Shown here piece after piece: positions 1 through 7,376 of a DNA stretch of 64,000 nucleotides. The DNA is from Piscirickettsiaceae bacterium CG07_land_8_20_14_0_80_44_28 (GTDB lineage Bacteria; Pseudomonadota; Gammaproteobacteria; Thiomicrospirales; Thiomicrospiraceae). The stretch is from positions 1 to 64,000 of the forward strand of contig PEWX01000059.1 of assembly GCA_002779995.1 (NCBI GenBank), written 5' to 3'. Position 1 is the first letter of the stretch, and each line of letters opens with the position of its first letter. The notes under the pieces were generated by a model, which did no database searches, was not told the DNA's origin, and saw nothing but the letters and a program-made list of their open reading frames with translations. A program made the translations under genes and the position numbers.

Positions 1-84
1 GGAGATGAATAGTGAAGCTGTTGTATTTTGGGGTTTTAGACCCAAAAACCTGTCAAGTACTTTTTTCATTTATTTTAGGGGTGA

Positions 85-177
85 ATAGTTACAAATATTT
101 ATCGAAAACTTAATATCTCTTCTCGATCTGAAGCGACACTGGAAGCTATTCGATTCGGTTTAATTCATCAATTTTAA
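85..177 (+). pseudogene. C-terminal remnant of a LuxR/NarL-type response regulator
   Basis: Reading from 85 to the TAA at 175-177 gives about 30 residues resembling the end of a NarL/LuxR helix-turn-helix domain (IYRKLNISSRSEAT, then EAIRFGLI). An in-frame stop at 82-84 cuts off the upstream part, and the preceding 80 bases show no receiver or HTH sequence in any frame. The fragment sits 11 bp before the histidine kinase, where a cognate regulator would be expected. I infer that the regulator was truncated by an insertion or deletion with its junction near 85. Because the window starts here, the rest of the gene could lie further upstream beyond an inserted element. Confidence 0.55.
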
Positions 178-188
178 GGAATAAGCTT

Positions 189-2303
189 GTGAAACGACTA
201 CCACAGCACACGTTAATTTCTGTATCTTTTTTAGCCTTCCTTTTTGTCAGTTTCTTTATTTATTTGGCACTACAAGTGCCCATATTAGGCATCACATTTC
301 AACCACAAGACACTGGCTTTAAAGTGGTTAGCATTGATAAAGATTCTCCCAACCATGACCGTTTAAAGCGAGATCAGGTTTTGATTAAAATGTCGGGAAT
401 CCCGCTTACTAAAGAACTATTAATTGAAGAACCAGACCAACTTAATGAATGGGCAGCCTATTTAGGTTTTTTTGCAAAAATGACAACCCTTAATGATGCA
501 GCACAACAAAATCAACTATATGGCACCACACTTGAAGGTGACACCCTAGCACTAACAGTGAGAGAAAGAAAACTTTCTGACCTACCGCTTTTATTTTGGA
601 TACAAGCCTTTGTCGGTGTCTGTGGATTTCTTATTGCATCCAGTGTCTTTGCATTCAAACAACGTGAAAATGGTGCCCTATTTTTTGCATTTGCAGGATT
701 TGGGCTGTTAATTTTTTCTCTTGCCGCATCCATTTATAGTACACGCGAATTCATTATTGATGGACAGCTAGCGCATCAACTATCATTGCTCAACCAGATG
801 GGGGCCATTTTCTTTACCGCTTCTCTCGTAGCTTTACTGGCCGTTTACCCACAAAAACTCCGCTATTCGAACTGGATCACAATTGCCGCTTTTTTCAGTG
901 GCTTAGCGATTTGGCTAGGGTTTAGCCTTCAATTATTTGCCAATATATCCATCGTCTATTTACTAACCTTGGTATTATTCATTACCAGCTTTGTCTTGGC
1001 ATATATTCAATGGCAACAGACTCACTCATTACCCGTTGAGAGAGCCGCTTTGAAATGGTATTTGCTTTCCATTTACTTAGGGACGGGCTTATTTGCTGCA
1101 CTCATTTTAGTACCTGTTTCCTTGGAAATTGACCCTCCCGCCAGTCAAGGCTTGATGTTTATGGTCTTTCTATTTATGTTTGTTGGAATTGCGATGGGCA
1201 TTACCCGTTACCGGCTTTTCGATTTAGACAGATGGTGGTTTCATGCCTGGAGTTGGTTTTTAGGCGGGTTACTCGTAATCGCCGTAGTCGTCTTACTACT
1301 CACCGTTATTGGACTTGAACAAGACACCTCACTCGCTTTCTCACTCGCATTGATCGGCTGGCTCTATTTCCCAATCCGTCAATGGATATTTGAAAAAATT
1401 CAAAAGAAAAAACGTCCTTATTATCAGCAAACTTGTCGATTAATTGAACACTTATTTTCAGCAGAAGAACCCGAGCAACTGGCTCATTATTGGCGTCAAT
1501 ATGTTGAAGAAGAATGGCTACCCTTATCAACAGAATTGAAAAAAGGATTATTAAAAGAACCCTATATTGGTCAAGACCCACAATGTATTTATCTACCCTA
1601 TCTGGATAATCAACACCATTTAATGCTTTGTTACCCTGAAAAAGGAAGCCGGCTTTTTGCTCGAGATGATATTGCATCCATTGGTTTTTTATATGCTTTA
1701 GCACAACAAGCACTGCAAGGGTTAAAGATGCGACAACAAGCTCTAGAAGAAAAACGTCGCATCTTAGGCGATTTGCATGATGATGTCGGCTCTAAACTAC
1801 TTTCTTTACTACATCGTTCAGAAGATCCAATCAACAGTGAACTCGCACGAAGTGCTTTACGGGATTTAAGAGAGGTGGTTTCTCAACCAAATGAAGGCGA
1901 TTGGCTTCTGTCGGACAAACTTTCAGATTGGCGCTTAGAAATAGCAGAAAGACTTCAACCAGCAGACATTAATCTAAATTGGCAACAAAAAGGAATTCAT
2001 TTACATAAAATTTCTTATCTAGCGGCTAGTCACGTATCCAGGATATTAAGAGAAGCTATTAGCAACATCATAAAACACGCTCAAGCATCGACGGTTGCCA
2101 TTATAATTAACATTACCGACAACCAGTTTCAACTCAAAATTCAGGACAACGGCAAAGCGCTCCCCAAAAAAAGCTGGTCAGAAGGTCGTGGCCTTAGCAA
2201 TATTCGTTTCCGAATTGAAAAACTACATGGACACAGTGAATGGTCTCAAAATAAAAACGGCGGCATTTTATTAACCATTACGATTCCCATAGAATCTCTT
2301 TAA
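189..2303 (+). CDS. Membrane sensor histidine kinase, NarL-system type (HisKA_3)
   Basis: This 704-aa protein starts at a GTG preceded by AAGGAATAAGCTT. One N-terminal membrane segment (about 9-30) is followed by a PDZ-like periplasmic stretch (about 35-125), then a block of hydrophobic segments (about 135-400). The cytoplasmic kinase has the phosphoacceptor H530 in GDLHDDVG, an N-box around REAISNIIKHA, and the ATP-lid motifs IQDNGKAL and GRGLSNIRFRIEKLHG. This is the dimerisation/phosphoacceptor type that pairs with LuxR-class response regulators. Its expected partner upstream is reduced to a C-terminal fragment, so the kinase may be orphaned or signal in trans. The stimulus is unknown. Confidence 0.85.
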   Translation: MKRLPQHTLISVSFLAFLFVSFFIYLALQVPILGITFQPQDTGFKVVSIDKDSPNHDRLKRDQVLIKMSGIPLTKELLIEEPDQLNEWAAYLGFFAKMTTLNDAAQQNQLYGTTLEGDTLALTVRERKLSDLPLLFWIQAFVGVCGFLIASSVFAFKQRENGALFFAFAGFGLLIFSLAASIYSTREFIIDGQLAHQLSLLNQMGAIFFTASLVALLAVYPQKLRYSNWITIAAFFSGLAIWLGFSLQLFANISIVYLLTLVLFITSFVLAYIQWQQTHSLPVERAALKWYLLSIYLGTGLFAALILVPVSLEIDPPASQGLMFMVFLFMFVGIAMGITRYRLFDLDRWWFHAWSWFLGGLLVIAVVVLLLTVIGLEQDTSLAFSLALIGWLYFPIRQWIFEKIQKKKRPYYQQTCRLIEHLFSAEEPEQLAHYWRQYVEEEWLPLSTELKKGLLKEPYIGQDPQCIYLPYLDNQHHLMLCYPEKGSRLFARDDIASIGFLYALAQQALQGLKMRQQALEEKRRILGDLHDDVGSKLLSLLHRSEDPINSELARSALRDLREVVSQPNEGDWLLSDKLSDWRLEIAERLQPADINLNWQQKGIHLHKISYLAASHVSRILREAISNIIKHAQASTVAIIINITDNQFQLKIQDNGKALPKKSWSEGRGLSNIRFRIEKLHGHSEWSQNKNGGILLTITIPIESL

Positions 2304-2389
2304 CCCCTAAATGGCTACTTAGCCCTAAAAATCAAGGGGATAGACGCCTATGAGATTAAGCCCATATCAATCCTATGTACAGGCTTCTC

Positions 2390-2521
2390 CTATGCGCGCA
2401 ACTTTGCTGGCAAAATCGATTGCCTGGCGCTGAAATTTGCCAAATTAAAATTTAATAACGCTTCATCAAGCTGGTTAGTGACATCAACGAATTGATCCAT
2501 TAAATGATCTTTTTCTCGCAT
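2390..2521 (-). CDS. Possible 43-aa ORF, unknown
   Basis: A short minus-strand ORF starts MREKDHLMDQFVDV and ends LPAKLRA. AGGAGG lies 16 nt upstream of the ATG at 2521, which is too far for good spacing. An in-frame GTG at 2536 is almost on top of it. It follows the 70-aa ORF (2546-2758) on the same strand, so the two could be a small operon or the broken remains of one gene. I recognise no family. Confidence 0.2.
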   Translation of the reverse strand: MREKDHLMDQFVDVTNQLDEALLNFNLANFSARQSILPAKLRA

Positions 2522-2545
2522 GAGTTTGACGTCCACCCCTCCTGT

Positions 2546-2758
2546 TTACTCAGACTCTGAAAGCGTCAAAACTTGTTGAACAATTTGATGCTGCTTTAAG
2601 TGTAAGTCATTCACCAAAATATACTCGGGTTGCTTCTGAATACTCGGCTCTTGAGAAAGAATCTTTGACAACGCTTGCCCAACACGGCACTTCTGAGGAT
2701 CGGTTACCACATTTAAATTAATTTCAACTTTCACTCCGTTCAGGTAAGTGTCTGACAC
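2546..2758 (-). CDS. Possible 70-aa ORF, unknown
   Basis: The 70-residue minus-strand reading frame has only a GTG start (2756-2758) and no visible Shine-Dalgarno sequence. The product is soluble and hydrophilic, begins with SDTYLNGVKVEINLNVV and has no motif I recognise. It lies among fragments of other genes, so it may be a gene remnant rather than an expressed gene. Confidence 0.22.
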   Translation of the reverse strand: MSDTYLNGVKVEINLNVVTDPQKCRVGQALSKILSQEPSIQKQPEYILVNDLHLKQHQIVQQVLTLSESE

Positions 2759-2893
2759 ACGACTTTATCTATCGCCTATCGCCGAATTCAAGAATATGTG
2801 GCCAAATACAGCGTCTATGAAGATATTTTATTGCTCCCGCCCTCAGGAGACGTAATGGTCAAGTATTCGACGATCAGGAACGAACATCAATAG
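2756..2893 (+). pseudogene. Possible fragment of a chemoreceptor-type sensor domain
   Basis: Frame 2756-2893 encodes about 45 residues including RRIQEYVAKYSVYEDILLLP and PSGDVMVKYS. This resembles the pattern in periplasmic sensor domains of methyl-accepting chemotaxis proteins, where a short helix is followed by a YYD-(hydrophobic)-D/N-G-D-V-xYS strand pair. It has no start or continuation and overlaps the transposase fragment in another frame. The resemblance is from memory and weak. Confidence 0.28.
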
Positions 2894-3116
2894 CTCATCG
2901 ATCTCAAAAACGGGCAACCACAAACTACGAAAGGCGCTGTATATGCCTGCCATAGCGGCATTACGTTTTAATCCTGTGATTCAATATTTTGCTCAAAGGC
3001 TCAAGCAAAATGGCATCCGAGGCAAGAAGATGGTGATTGCTGTGATGCGTCAACTTATTCATATTGTGTTTGCTGTATTGAAACCGTTTGATCGAGAATA
3101 TGAGATTCGTGCTTGA
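2856..3116 (+). pseudogene. IS110-family transposase, C-terminal remnant
   Basis: The frame from about 2856 to the TGA at 3114-3116 encodes roughly 86 residues typical of the C-terminal transposase domain of IS110/IS1111 elements: RSGTNIN, ISKTGNHKLRKALYMPA, RFNPVIQYFAQRL and a final helix with MRQLIHIVFAVLK. Only this end survives. The N-terminal DEDD catalytic half and the element ends are missing, and an in-frame stop lies at 2853-2855. It is therefore the scar of an old insertion, not an active element. Confidence 0.75.
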
Positions 3117-3148
3117 TTTTATAAATCAAACACGGTATCTGGCCATTT

Positions 3149-4012
3149 TTAGGAAAGATTTAATTGGCTTGCTTTTGGTTTTAAAAGCTGCTGAATGGCC
3201 AATGTCAGTAAAAGCAAACCGCCTGCCATCACCCCAATGGATGCTGCTATGGCGCTGTCCAACCAGACCGCTAGCCCGTAACCGAGCAGAACCGATAGTT
3301 GCGCATAGACCAAAGCCCACCCCATCATGGCCTTGAGTGATGTTGCGACCAAATAAGCACTGCTGGCAGGAATCACCAACAATGCCACCACCAGAATCGC
3401 CCCCACTGCATCAAACGATGCCACCGTTGTCAGCGAAACCAGCGTCATCAGCATTGCATGCCAAAATGGCACACTTAGGCCTAAGGAAAGCGCCAAAAGC
3501 GGATGAAAAGCCATCAGTTTAAATCGTTCAAAGGCAACACCAATCACCACAACATTAATCAAAAACACCGCCAACGCTAGCCAAAACGCTCTGGGGCCAA
3601 GAGACTGCTCGCCCCAAACCACTGTATCAAATGGCACAAAGGCAATTTCACCGTACAAAACACACTCTTGATCTAAATCGATTTGACCGGCATAAATGGC
3701 AATCAGCACCACGCCCAATGCAAAAAAACTGGTAAACACCACGCCGATACTGACATCACTTTGAATATGAGGGTTTTTTTGCAATAACTGAGTCAGTCCT
3801 GCTGTTAACAGCCCCATCAATACAGCCCCGACCATCATGGCCATTTCGGAACGTTCGCCCATCACTAAATAGGCCAACACGATGCCCAATAACACGGAAT
3901 GGCTGATCGCATCCCCTAATAAACTTAACCGCCTTAACACCAACAGCACACCGACTAAGGCACAACTACTGGCAACCAAACTGGCTGTGGCTAAAATCCA
4001 AATATCATTCAT
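3149..4012 (-). CDS. Metal ABC transporter permease (second)
   Basis: This 287-aa integral membrane protein of the ABC-3 (ZnuB/MntB/TroC) family has about eight hydrophobic segments. The start at 4012 (MNDIWILATASL) was preferred over a longer upstream reading because family homology begins there and the codon overlaps the TGA of the preceding permease by 8 bp, indicating translational coupling. The segment SCALVGVLLVLRRLSLLGDA is the usual N-terminal family signature. It is the last gene of a four-gene importer (binding protein, ATPase, two permeases) and probably pairs with the other permease as a heterodimeric channel for Zn2+ or Mn2+. Confidence 0.88.
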   Translation of the reverse strand: MNDIWILATASLVASSCALVGVLLVLRRLSLLGDAISHSVLLGIVLAYLVMGERSEMAMMVGAVLMGLLTAGLTQLLQKNPHIQSDVSIGVVFTSFFALGVVLIAIYAGQIDLDQECVLYGEIAFVPFDTVVWGEQSLGPRAFWLALAVFLINVVVIGVAFERFKLMAFHPLLALSLGLSVPFWHAMLMTLVSLTTVASFDAVGAILVVALLVIPASSAYLVATSLKAMMGWALVYAQLSVLLGYGLAVWLDSAIAASIGVMAGGLLLLTLAIQQLLKPKASQLNLS

Positions 4013-4937
4013 GGAGAGGTGACCGTTGCGAGGCTTGTCGGATTCGACGAACGAGCCAACCTTGGTAAGGCGCAAAGATAAATGAGAAGATAAAAAATCC
4101 AGCCAGCACCAAAACCATCCAAGGGCCGGTTGGGGTTGCCGGCGCAATATAGGAAATATTCGCGCTGATTAAGCCGCTTAATCCACCGATGATTGCGGCT
4201 ACCCATAAAATAACCGCCAGCTGTGGATGCCAAAATCGTGCGGCGGATACCGGCACCAGCAAGACTGCTGCCATCAATACCACCCCAACAATTTGTAATC
4301 CAATCACCACCACCAATACCATCAGCAACGCCAATAACACATCATAGGCTTTAACCCAAATTCCGATACTGCGAGCATATTGACGATTAAAGGTAATTAG
4401 ACGCCATTTTTGAAACAACAAAGTGATCAGCAATAGCACCCCCATTGCCACCGCCGACAACACCATTAAATCCTCAGGTAACATAGCAGCGGCCTGACCA
4501 AATAAGATTTTATCCAACCCAGATTTTCCTTCGACATTTAACCCTTGAATATAGGACAAAGCCATTAACCCTAACGCAAAGAAAAACGACAAGGTAATCG
4601 CCAAGGCGGCATCTGGCTTAATTTTGGTGTTCTTTGGCAGCCAATCCATTAAAAAAAGCCCTAAAAGACTCGAACTCATAGCACCAAACAACACCACCAA
4701 TGGGGACTGGGTTTCAAATAAAATAAAGGCCATCATCACGCCAGGTAAAGCAGAATGCGCCAAAGCATCTCCAATCAGTGCATTTCTCTTTAACACAGCA
4801 AAGCTGCCTACGACTGAAGCACTCATCCCTAAGAGCACGCTTCCAATCAGCACCCAAAGCGCATTAGCATCCTCAAAGCGCCAGAAGGCTTTTGTTAGCA
4901 TCCAGGCGCTGGGCGAAACCCATTCAAAATCTGCCAT
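4005..4937 (-). CDS. Metal ABC transporter permease (first)
   Basis: A 310-aa ABC-3 family membrane permease. I chose the ATG at 4937 (MADFEWVSPSAW) because AGGAAGGG precedes it closely; it overlaps the end of the ATPase gene by 14 bp. Family signature residues are visible in SASVVGSFAVLKRNALIGDA and in the region HSALPGVMMAF. With the paralogous permease downstream it should form the inner-membrane path of the importer. Two different permease genes are the arrangement seen in TroABCD/SitABCD-type systems, whereas ZnuABC has one. Confidence 0.88.
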   Translation of the reverse strand: MADFEWVSPSAWMLTKAFWRFEDANALWVLIGSVLLGMSASVVGSFAVLKRNALIGDALAHSALPGVMMAFILFETQSPLVVLFGAMSSSLLGLFLMDWLPKNTKIKPDAALAITLSFFFALGLMALSYIQGLNVEGKSGLDKILFGQAAAMLPEDLMVLSAVAMGVLLLITLLFQKWRLITFNRQYARSIGIWVKAYDVLLALLMVLVVVIGLQIVGVVLMAAVLLVPVSAARFWHPQLAVILWVAAIIGGLSGLISANISYIAPATPTGPWMVLVLAGFFIFSFIFAPYQGWLVRRIRQASQRSPLHE

Positions 4938-5688
4938 TACCCTTCCTCTGCGTTCCAAGTTTTAGCCCTAAAGGGATTCGACCCCCATAGGTTTTTGCGA
5001 TTATTTCGGGGGTTAATGTCGTCTCAACCGGGCCTGAGGCAATCAATCCATGATTGATCAAAATAACCCAATCAAAATACTCGGCCACTGTATTTAAATC
5101 ATGATGAACACAGACAATTGTTTTTTGTTGTTGCTTTAAAATCTCAAACAAGCCAACAATCGCTTTTTCTGTCATCATATCCACCCCGGCAAAGGGTTCA
5201 TCCATTAGATATAAATCCGCTTGTTGCACCAAAGCTCTGGCCAAAAAGACTCTTTGTTGCTGCCCCCCCGATAATTGACTGATTTGACGATTTTGATAGG
5301 GCAACATATCTAATTTCTGTAGCGCCTGCTTCGCCAAGGCACGATCCACCGACGAGGGTCTTTGCCAAAATTTTAAATGGCCATGACGTCCCATTAACAC
5401 CACATCCATCACCTGTATGGGGAAATCCCAGTCAGATTCATCTCTTTGCGGCACATAAGCGACCTTTAAACGCTGATCTGTCAAAGCGCCACCAAACACC
5501 GACACCTTGCCTTGCATTAACGGCGCCAACCCCATTATGCCTTTCAAGAGAGTCGATTTTCCGGCACCATTTGGTCCTAAAATCGCCACCGAACTTCCTG
5601 CCGGAATATCAAAGCTAACGCCCTCCAGTACCGGCTGAGTATGATAACGCATCGCTAAATTTTCAACCCTTAAGGGACTGACACTCAT
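4924..5688 (-). CDS. Metal ABC transporter ATP-binding protein
   Basis: A 254-aa ABC ATPase that powers metal uptake. Walker A is GPNGAGKST (near residue 38), the signature is LSGGQQQRV, Walker B is LYLMDEP and the switch histidine is in CVHHDL. It overlaps the binding-protein gene upstream by 4 bp (ATGA at 5685-5688) and the first permease downstream, so the operon is translationally coupled. The Q-loop VAYVPQRDESDWDFP is typical of the Zn/Mn ABC ATPase group. Confidence 0.92.
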   Translation of the reverse strand: MSVSPLRVENLAMRYHTQPVLEGVSFDIPAGSSVAILGPNGAGKSTLLKGIMGLAPLMQGKVSVFGGALTDQRLKVAYVPQRDESDWDFPIQVMDVVLMGRHGHLKFWQRPSSVDRALAKQALQKLDMLPYQNRQISQLSGGQQQRVFLARALVQQADLYLMDEPFAGVDMMTEKAIVGLFEILKQQQKTIVCVHHDLNTVAEYFDWVILINHGLIASGPVETTLTPEIIAKTYGGRIPLGLKLGTQRKGNGRF

Positions 5689-6605
5689 TGACTGGGTTCT
5701 CCCTGTTTTAAAGCCTTAACGATGGTTAAAACATTATGTTGCACCATGCCTACATAGGTGCCTTCCGCAGTATTCGCCAACCCCATTGCATCCGAATAGA
5801 GTTCACCGCCTATTTTTAAATCATGGCCAGACTCAGATACACCGGCAACCAAGGCTTGCAAAAACTTCTTAGGGACACTGGATTCCACAAACACCGCCGG
5901 AATTTGACGAGCCACAATCAAGTCTTTCAGTTGCTTCAAATCATGCAACCCAAATTCCGCAACCGTGCTAATGCCTTGCAAACCTCGCACTTCCATCCCA
6001 TAAGCTCGGCCAAAGTAGCCAAACGCATCATGAGCGGTAATGAGCACCCGCTGAGCAGGCGCCAAGGTATTGATTTGATCCAAAACCCATTGATGTAACG
6101 CGGTTAAGGTTTGTAAATAGCGCTTGGCATTCGCGTTATAAAAGGCTTGATGCTTAGGGTCATGCCGTATCAACTTTTCCAAAACCGTTTCAACGGCCTG
6201 TTGCCACAGACTCACATCAAACCAAATGTGTGGATCAACAACCGAACCATAATGAATCAAGTCACTTTTCGGAATACCCTCACTCACCGCATAAACGGCT
6301 TTACTGCGAGCCATTTTATGGAAGATAGACTGCATCTTTCCCTCTAGATGCAAGCCATTATAAAAAATAACCTCTGCCTGTTGTAAACGGCGCATGTCAC
6401 CGTGTGTCGCTTTATAGAGGTGCGGATCCACCCCCGTTCCCATCAGGGTCGACAAGGCGATTTTATCCTGGCCAAGCTGCTGAACCACATCGCCAATCAT
6501 ACCAGTCGTGGCAACCACTTTCAGCGGGGCTGACCAACTCGAAGACGGCACAAACAACACCAAAACAAAGCTTAAAAACCAAGCGGTTATAGAAAGTCGT
6601 TTCAT
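5685..6605 (-). CDS. Periplasmic Zn/Mn-binding protein, TroA type
   Basis: A 306-aa cluster A-I solute-binding protein with a signal peptide (about 1-26, ending SSSWSA). The metal ligands can be placed as H62 (GVDPHLYKA), H126 (VDPHIWFD), H192 (TAHDAFGYFGRAYG) and D272 (ELYSDAMG). This His3Asp set matches TroA rather than the His2GluAsp of PsaA/MntC, and there is no long His-rich loop as in ZnuA. Specificity between Zn2+ and Mn2+ cannot be settled from sequence. It is the first gene of the operon, and a perfect 18-bp palindrome lies about 50 bp upstream of its start. Confidence 0.88.
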   Translation of the reverse strand: MKRLSITAWFLSFVLVLFVPSSSWSAPLKVVATTGMIGDVVQQLGQDKIALSTLMGTGVDPHLYKATHGDMRRLQQAEVIFYNGLHLEGKMQSIFHKMARSKAVYAVSEGIPKSDLIHYGSVVDPHIWFDVSLWQQAVETVLEKLIRHDPKHQAFYNANAKRYLQTLTALHQWVLDQINTLAPAQRVLITAHDAFGYFGRAYGMEVRGLQGISTVAEFGLHDLKQLKDLIVARQIPAVFVESSVPKKFLQALVAGVSESGHDLKIGGELYSDAMGLANTAEGTYVGMVQHNVLTIVKALKQGEPSQ

Positions 6606-6652
6606 ATTTCACACAATTAAAGTAAGGAAAAGTAAGGCAAAGCTAAGTAAAT

Positions 6653-6670
6653 TATTAGTCATGACTAATA
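6653..6670. promoter_or_regulatory. Perfect 18-bp palindrome, candidate metalloregulator operator
   Basis: TATTAGTCATGACTAATA is an exact inverted repeat in the 186-bp divergent region between the metal importer and ridA. It lies 48 bp from the binding-protein start codon and about 28 bp upstream of the ridA -35 element. Palindromes of this size in front of Mn/Zn importers are commonly operators for MntR/DtxR- or Fur/Zur-family repressors. The sequence is not a standard Fur or Zur box, so an MntR/DtxR-like regulator is my inference. No such regulator is encoded in the window. Confidence 0.5.
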
Positions 6671-6697
6671 TTGAGATTATTCTAACATAACCCAAAT

Positions 6698-6727
6698 TTG
6701 ACACCCAGCCACTTTTGTCACTATGCT
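6698..6727 (+). promoter_or_regulatory. Sigma-70 promoter of ridA
   Basis: TTGACA (6698-6703) and TATGCT (6722-6727) are separated by 18 bp and lie about 65 bp upstream of the ridA start. The -35 matches consensus exactly and the -10 matches four of six positions. Confidence 0.55.
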
Positions 6728-6791
6728 AAAATTTTATTTATCGAAAGCCTTATTTAACCCTCTATACTGAATCATTCAAAAGGAAGCCTCC

Positions 6792-7178
6792 ATGCGTGAA
6801 ATTATAACAACCGACCAAGCCCCCCAAGCCATTGGCCCCTATTCTCAAGCGGTTAAAGTTGGCAATACCGTTTATCTTTCGGGTCAAATTGCCCTCATCC
6901 CGGAAACCATGGAACTCCGAGAAGGCGACATTTCAGCACGCATTCATCAAGTCTTTCAAAACCTCTCTGCGGTGTCTGAAGCGGCAGGAGGGTCATTACA
7001 GGATATGGTCAAATTAAATATATTCCTCACCGATCTCAATCACTTCGCTACCGTCAATGCCATTATGGCTGAATATTTTCAACAACCTTATCCGGCAAGG
7101 GCTGCGATTGGCGTCAAAGAACTGCCCAAAGCAACCGATATTGAAATGGATGGTATTTTAGCCATCTCTTCTTACTAG
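6792..7178 (+). CDS. ridA: RidA family enamine/imine deaminase
   Basis: A 128-aa protein of full RidA length. It hydrolyses reactive enamine/imine intermediates such as 2-aminoacrylate made by PLP enzymes. Family signature [20 protein letters not shown] begins near residue 13. The active-site arginine is R103 (PARAAIGV), and E118 corresponds to the conserved glutamate near the C-terminus. AAGGAAG precedes the ATG. The gene is monocistronic: it has its own promoter and is followed 17 bp later by a perfectly palindromic terminator. Confidence 0.93.
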   Translation: MREIITTDQAPQAIGPYSQAVKVGNTVYLSGQIALIPETMELREGDISARIHQVFQNLSAVSEAAGGSLQDMVKLNIFLTDLNHFATVNAIMAEYFQQPYPARAAIGVKELPKATDIEMDGILAISSY

Positions 7179-7195
7179 ACCCTGTCAGACGGATT

Positions 7196-7221
7196 AAAAA
7201 TGGCCAGGCCTGGCCATTTTT
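7196..7221. terminator. Perfect 26-bp palindromic terminator built on CCAGGCCTGG
   Basis: An A5 run, a GC-rich stem centred on CCAGGCCTGG (7204-7213) and a T5 run together form an exact 26-bp inverted repeat just after ridA. It could fold into a stem ending in U residues on either strand, although there is no unpaired loop in the perfect pairing. The core decamer recurs nine more times in the window. Confidence 0.7.
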
Positions 7222-7323
7222 GTGCAAATATCGCACTATTAACACCCAATCAAAACCTTAACGTCACAATCAAATCCAGGCGATCCAGAGTAACTGCACG
7301 GATATCAAGCTAAACTGATATAA

Positions 7324-7337
7324 GGTATATTTCTTGC
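7324..7337 (+). promoter_or_regulatory. Candidate sigma-54 promoter of the Amt-GGDEF gene
   Basis: GG at 7324-7325 and GC at 7336-7337 are spaced by exactly 10 bp, and the -12 part reads CTTGCT, fitting the sigma-54 pattern GG-N10-GC with TTGCW. It lies about 40 bp upstream of the ATG. Nitrogen-regulated RpoN promoters are usual for ammonium transporter genes, which makes the match plausible. No clear NtrC binding sites were seen in the 140 bp upstream. Confidence 0.42.
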
Positions 7338-7376
7338 TTGTTCATTAATAAACTTGAACCTTAAAGTGATTTATTC

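Larger units (their letters stand above)
2304..3148. other. 845-bp region of gene debris between histidine kinase and metal transporter
   Basis: No intact recognisable gene lies here. The stretch holds two short minus-strand ORFs (2390-2521 and 2546-2758), a fragment resembling a chemoreceptor or sensor domain (2756-2893) and the tail of an IS110-family transposase (2856-3116). The pieces abut or overlap in different frames, as expected where an insertion sequence landed and decayed. Just after the remnant, near 3140, is the half palindrome CTGGCCATTTTT, related to the repeated CCAGGCCTGG element. Confidence 0.6.

Noticed and set aside
26..47. Inverted repeat TTTTGGG/CCCAAAA as an insertion-sequence end
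   Set aside because: The stem is short, no transposase is visible in the first 188 bases and the window edge prevents checking the other end.
4013..4147. N-terminal extension of the second metal permease
   Set aside because: The extra 45 residues are unlike the family and are read from the coding region of the overlapping permease; the coupled ATG at 4012 fits better.
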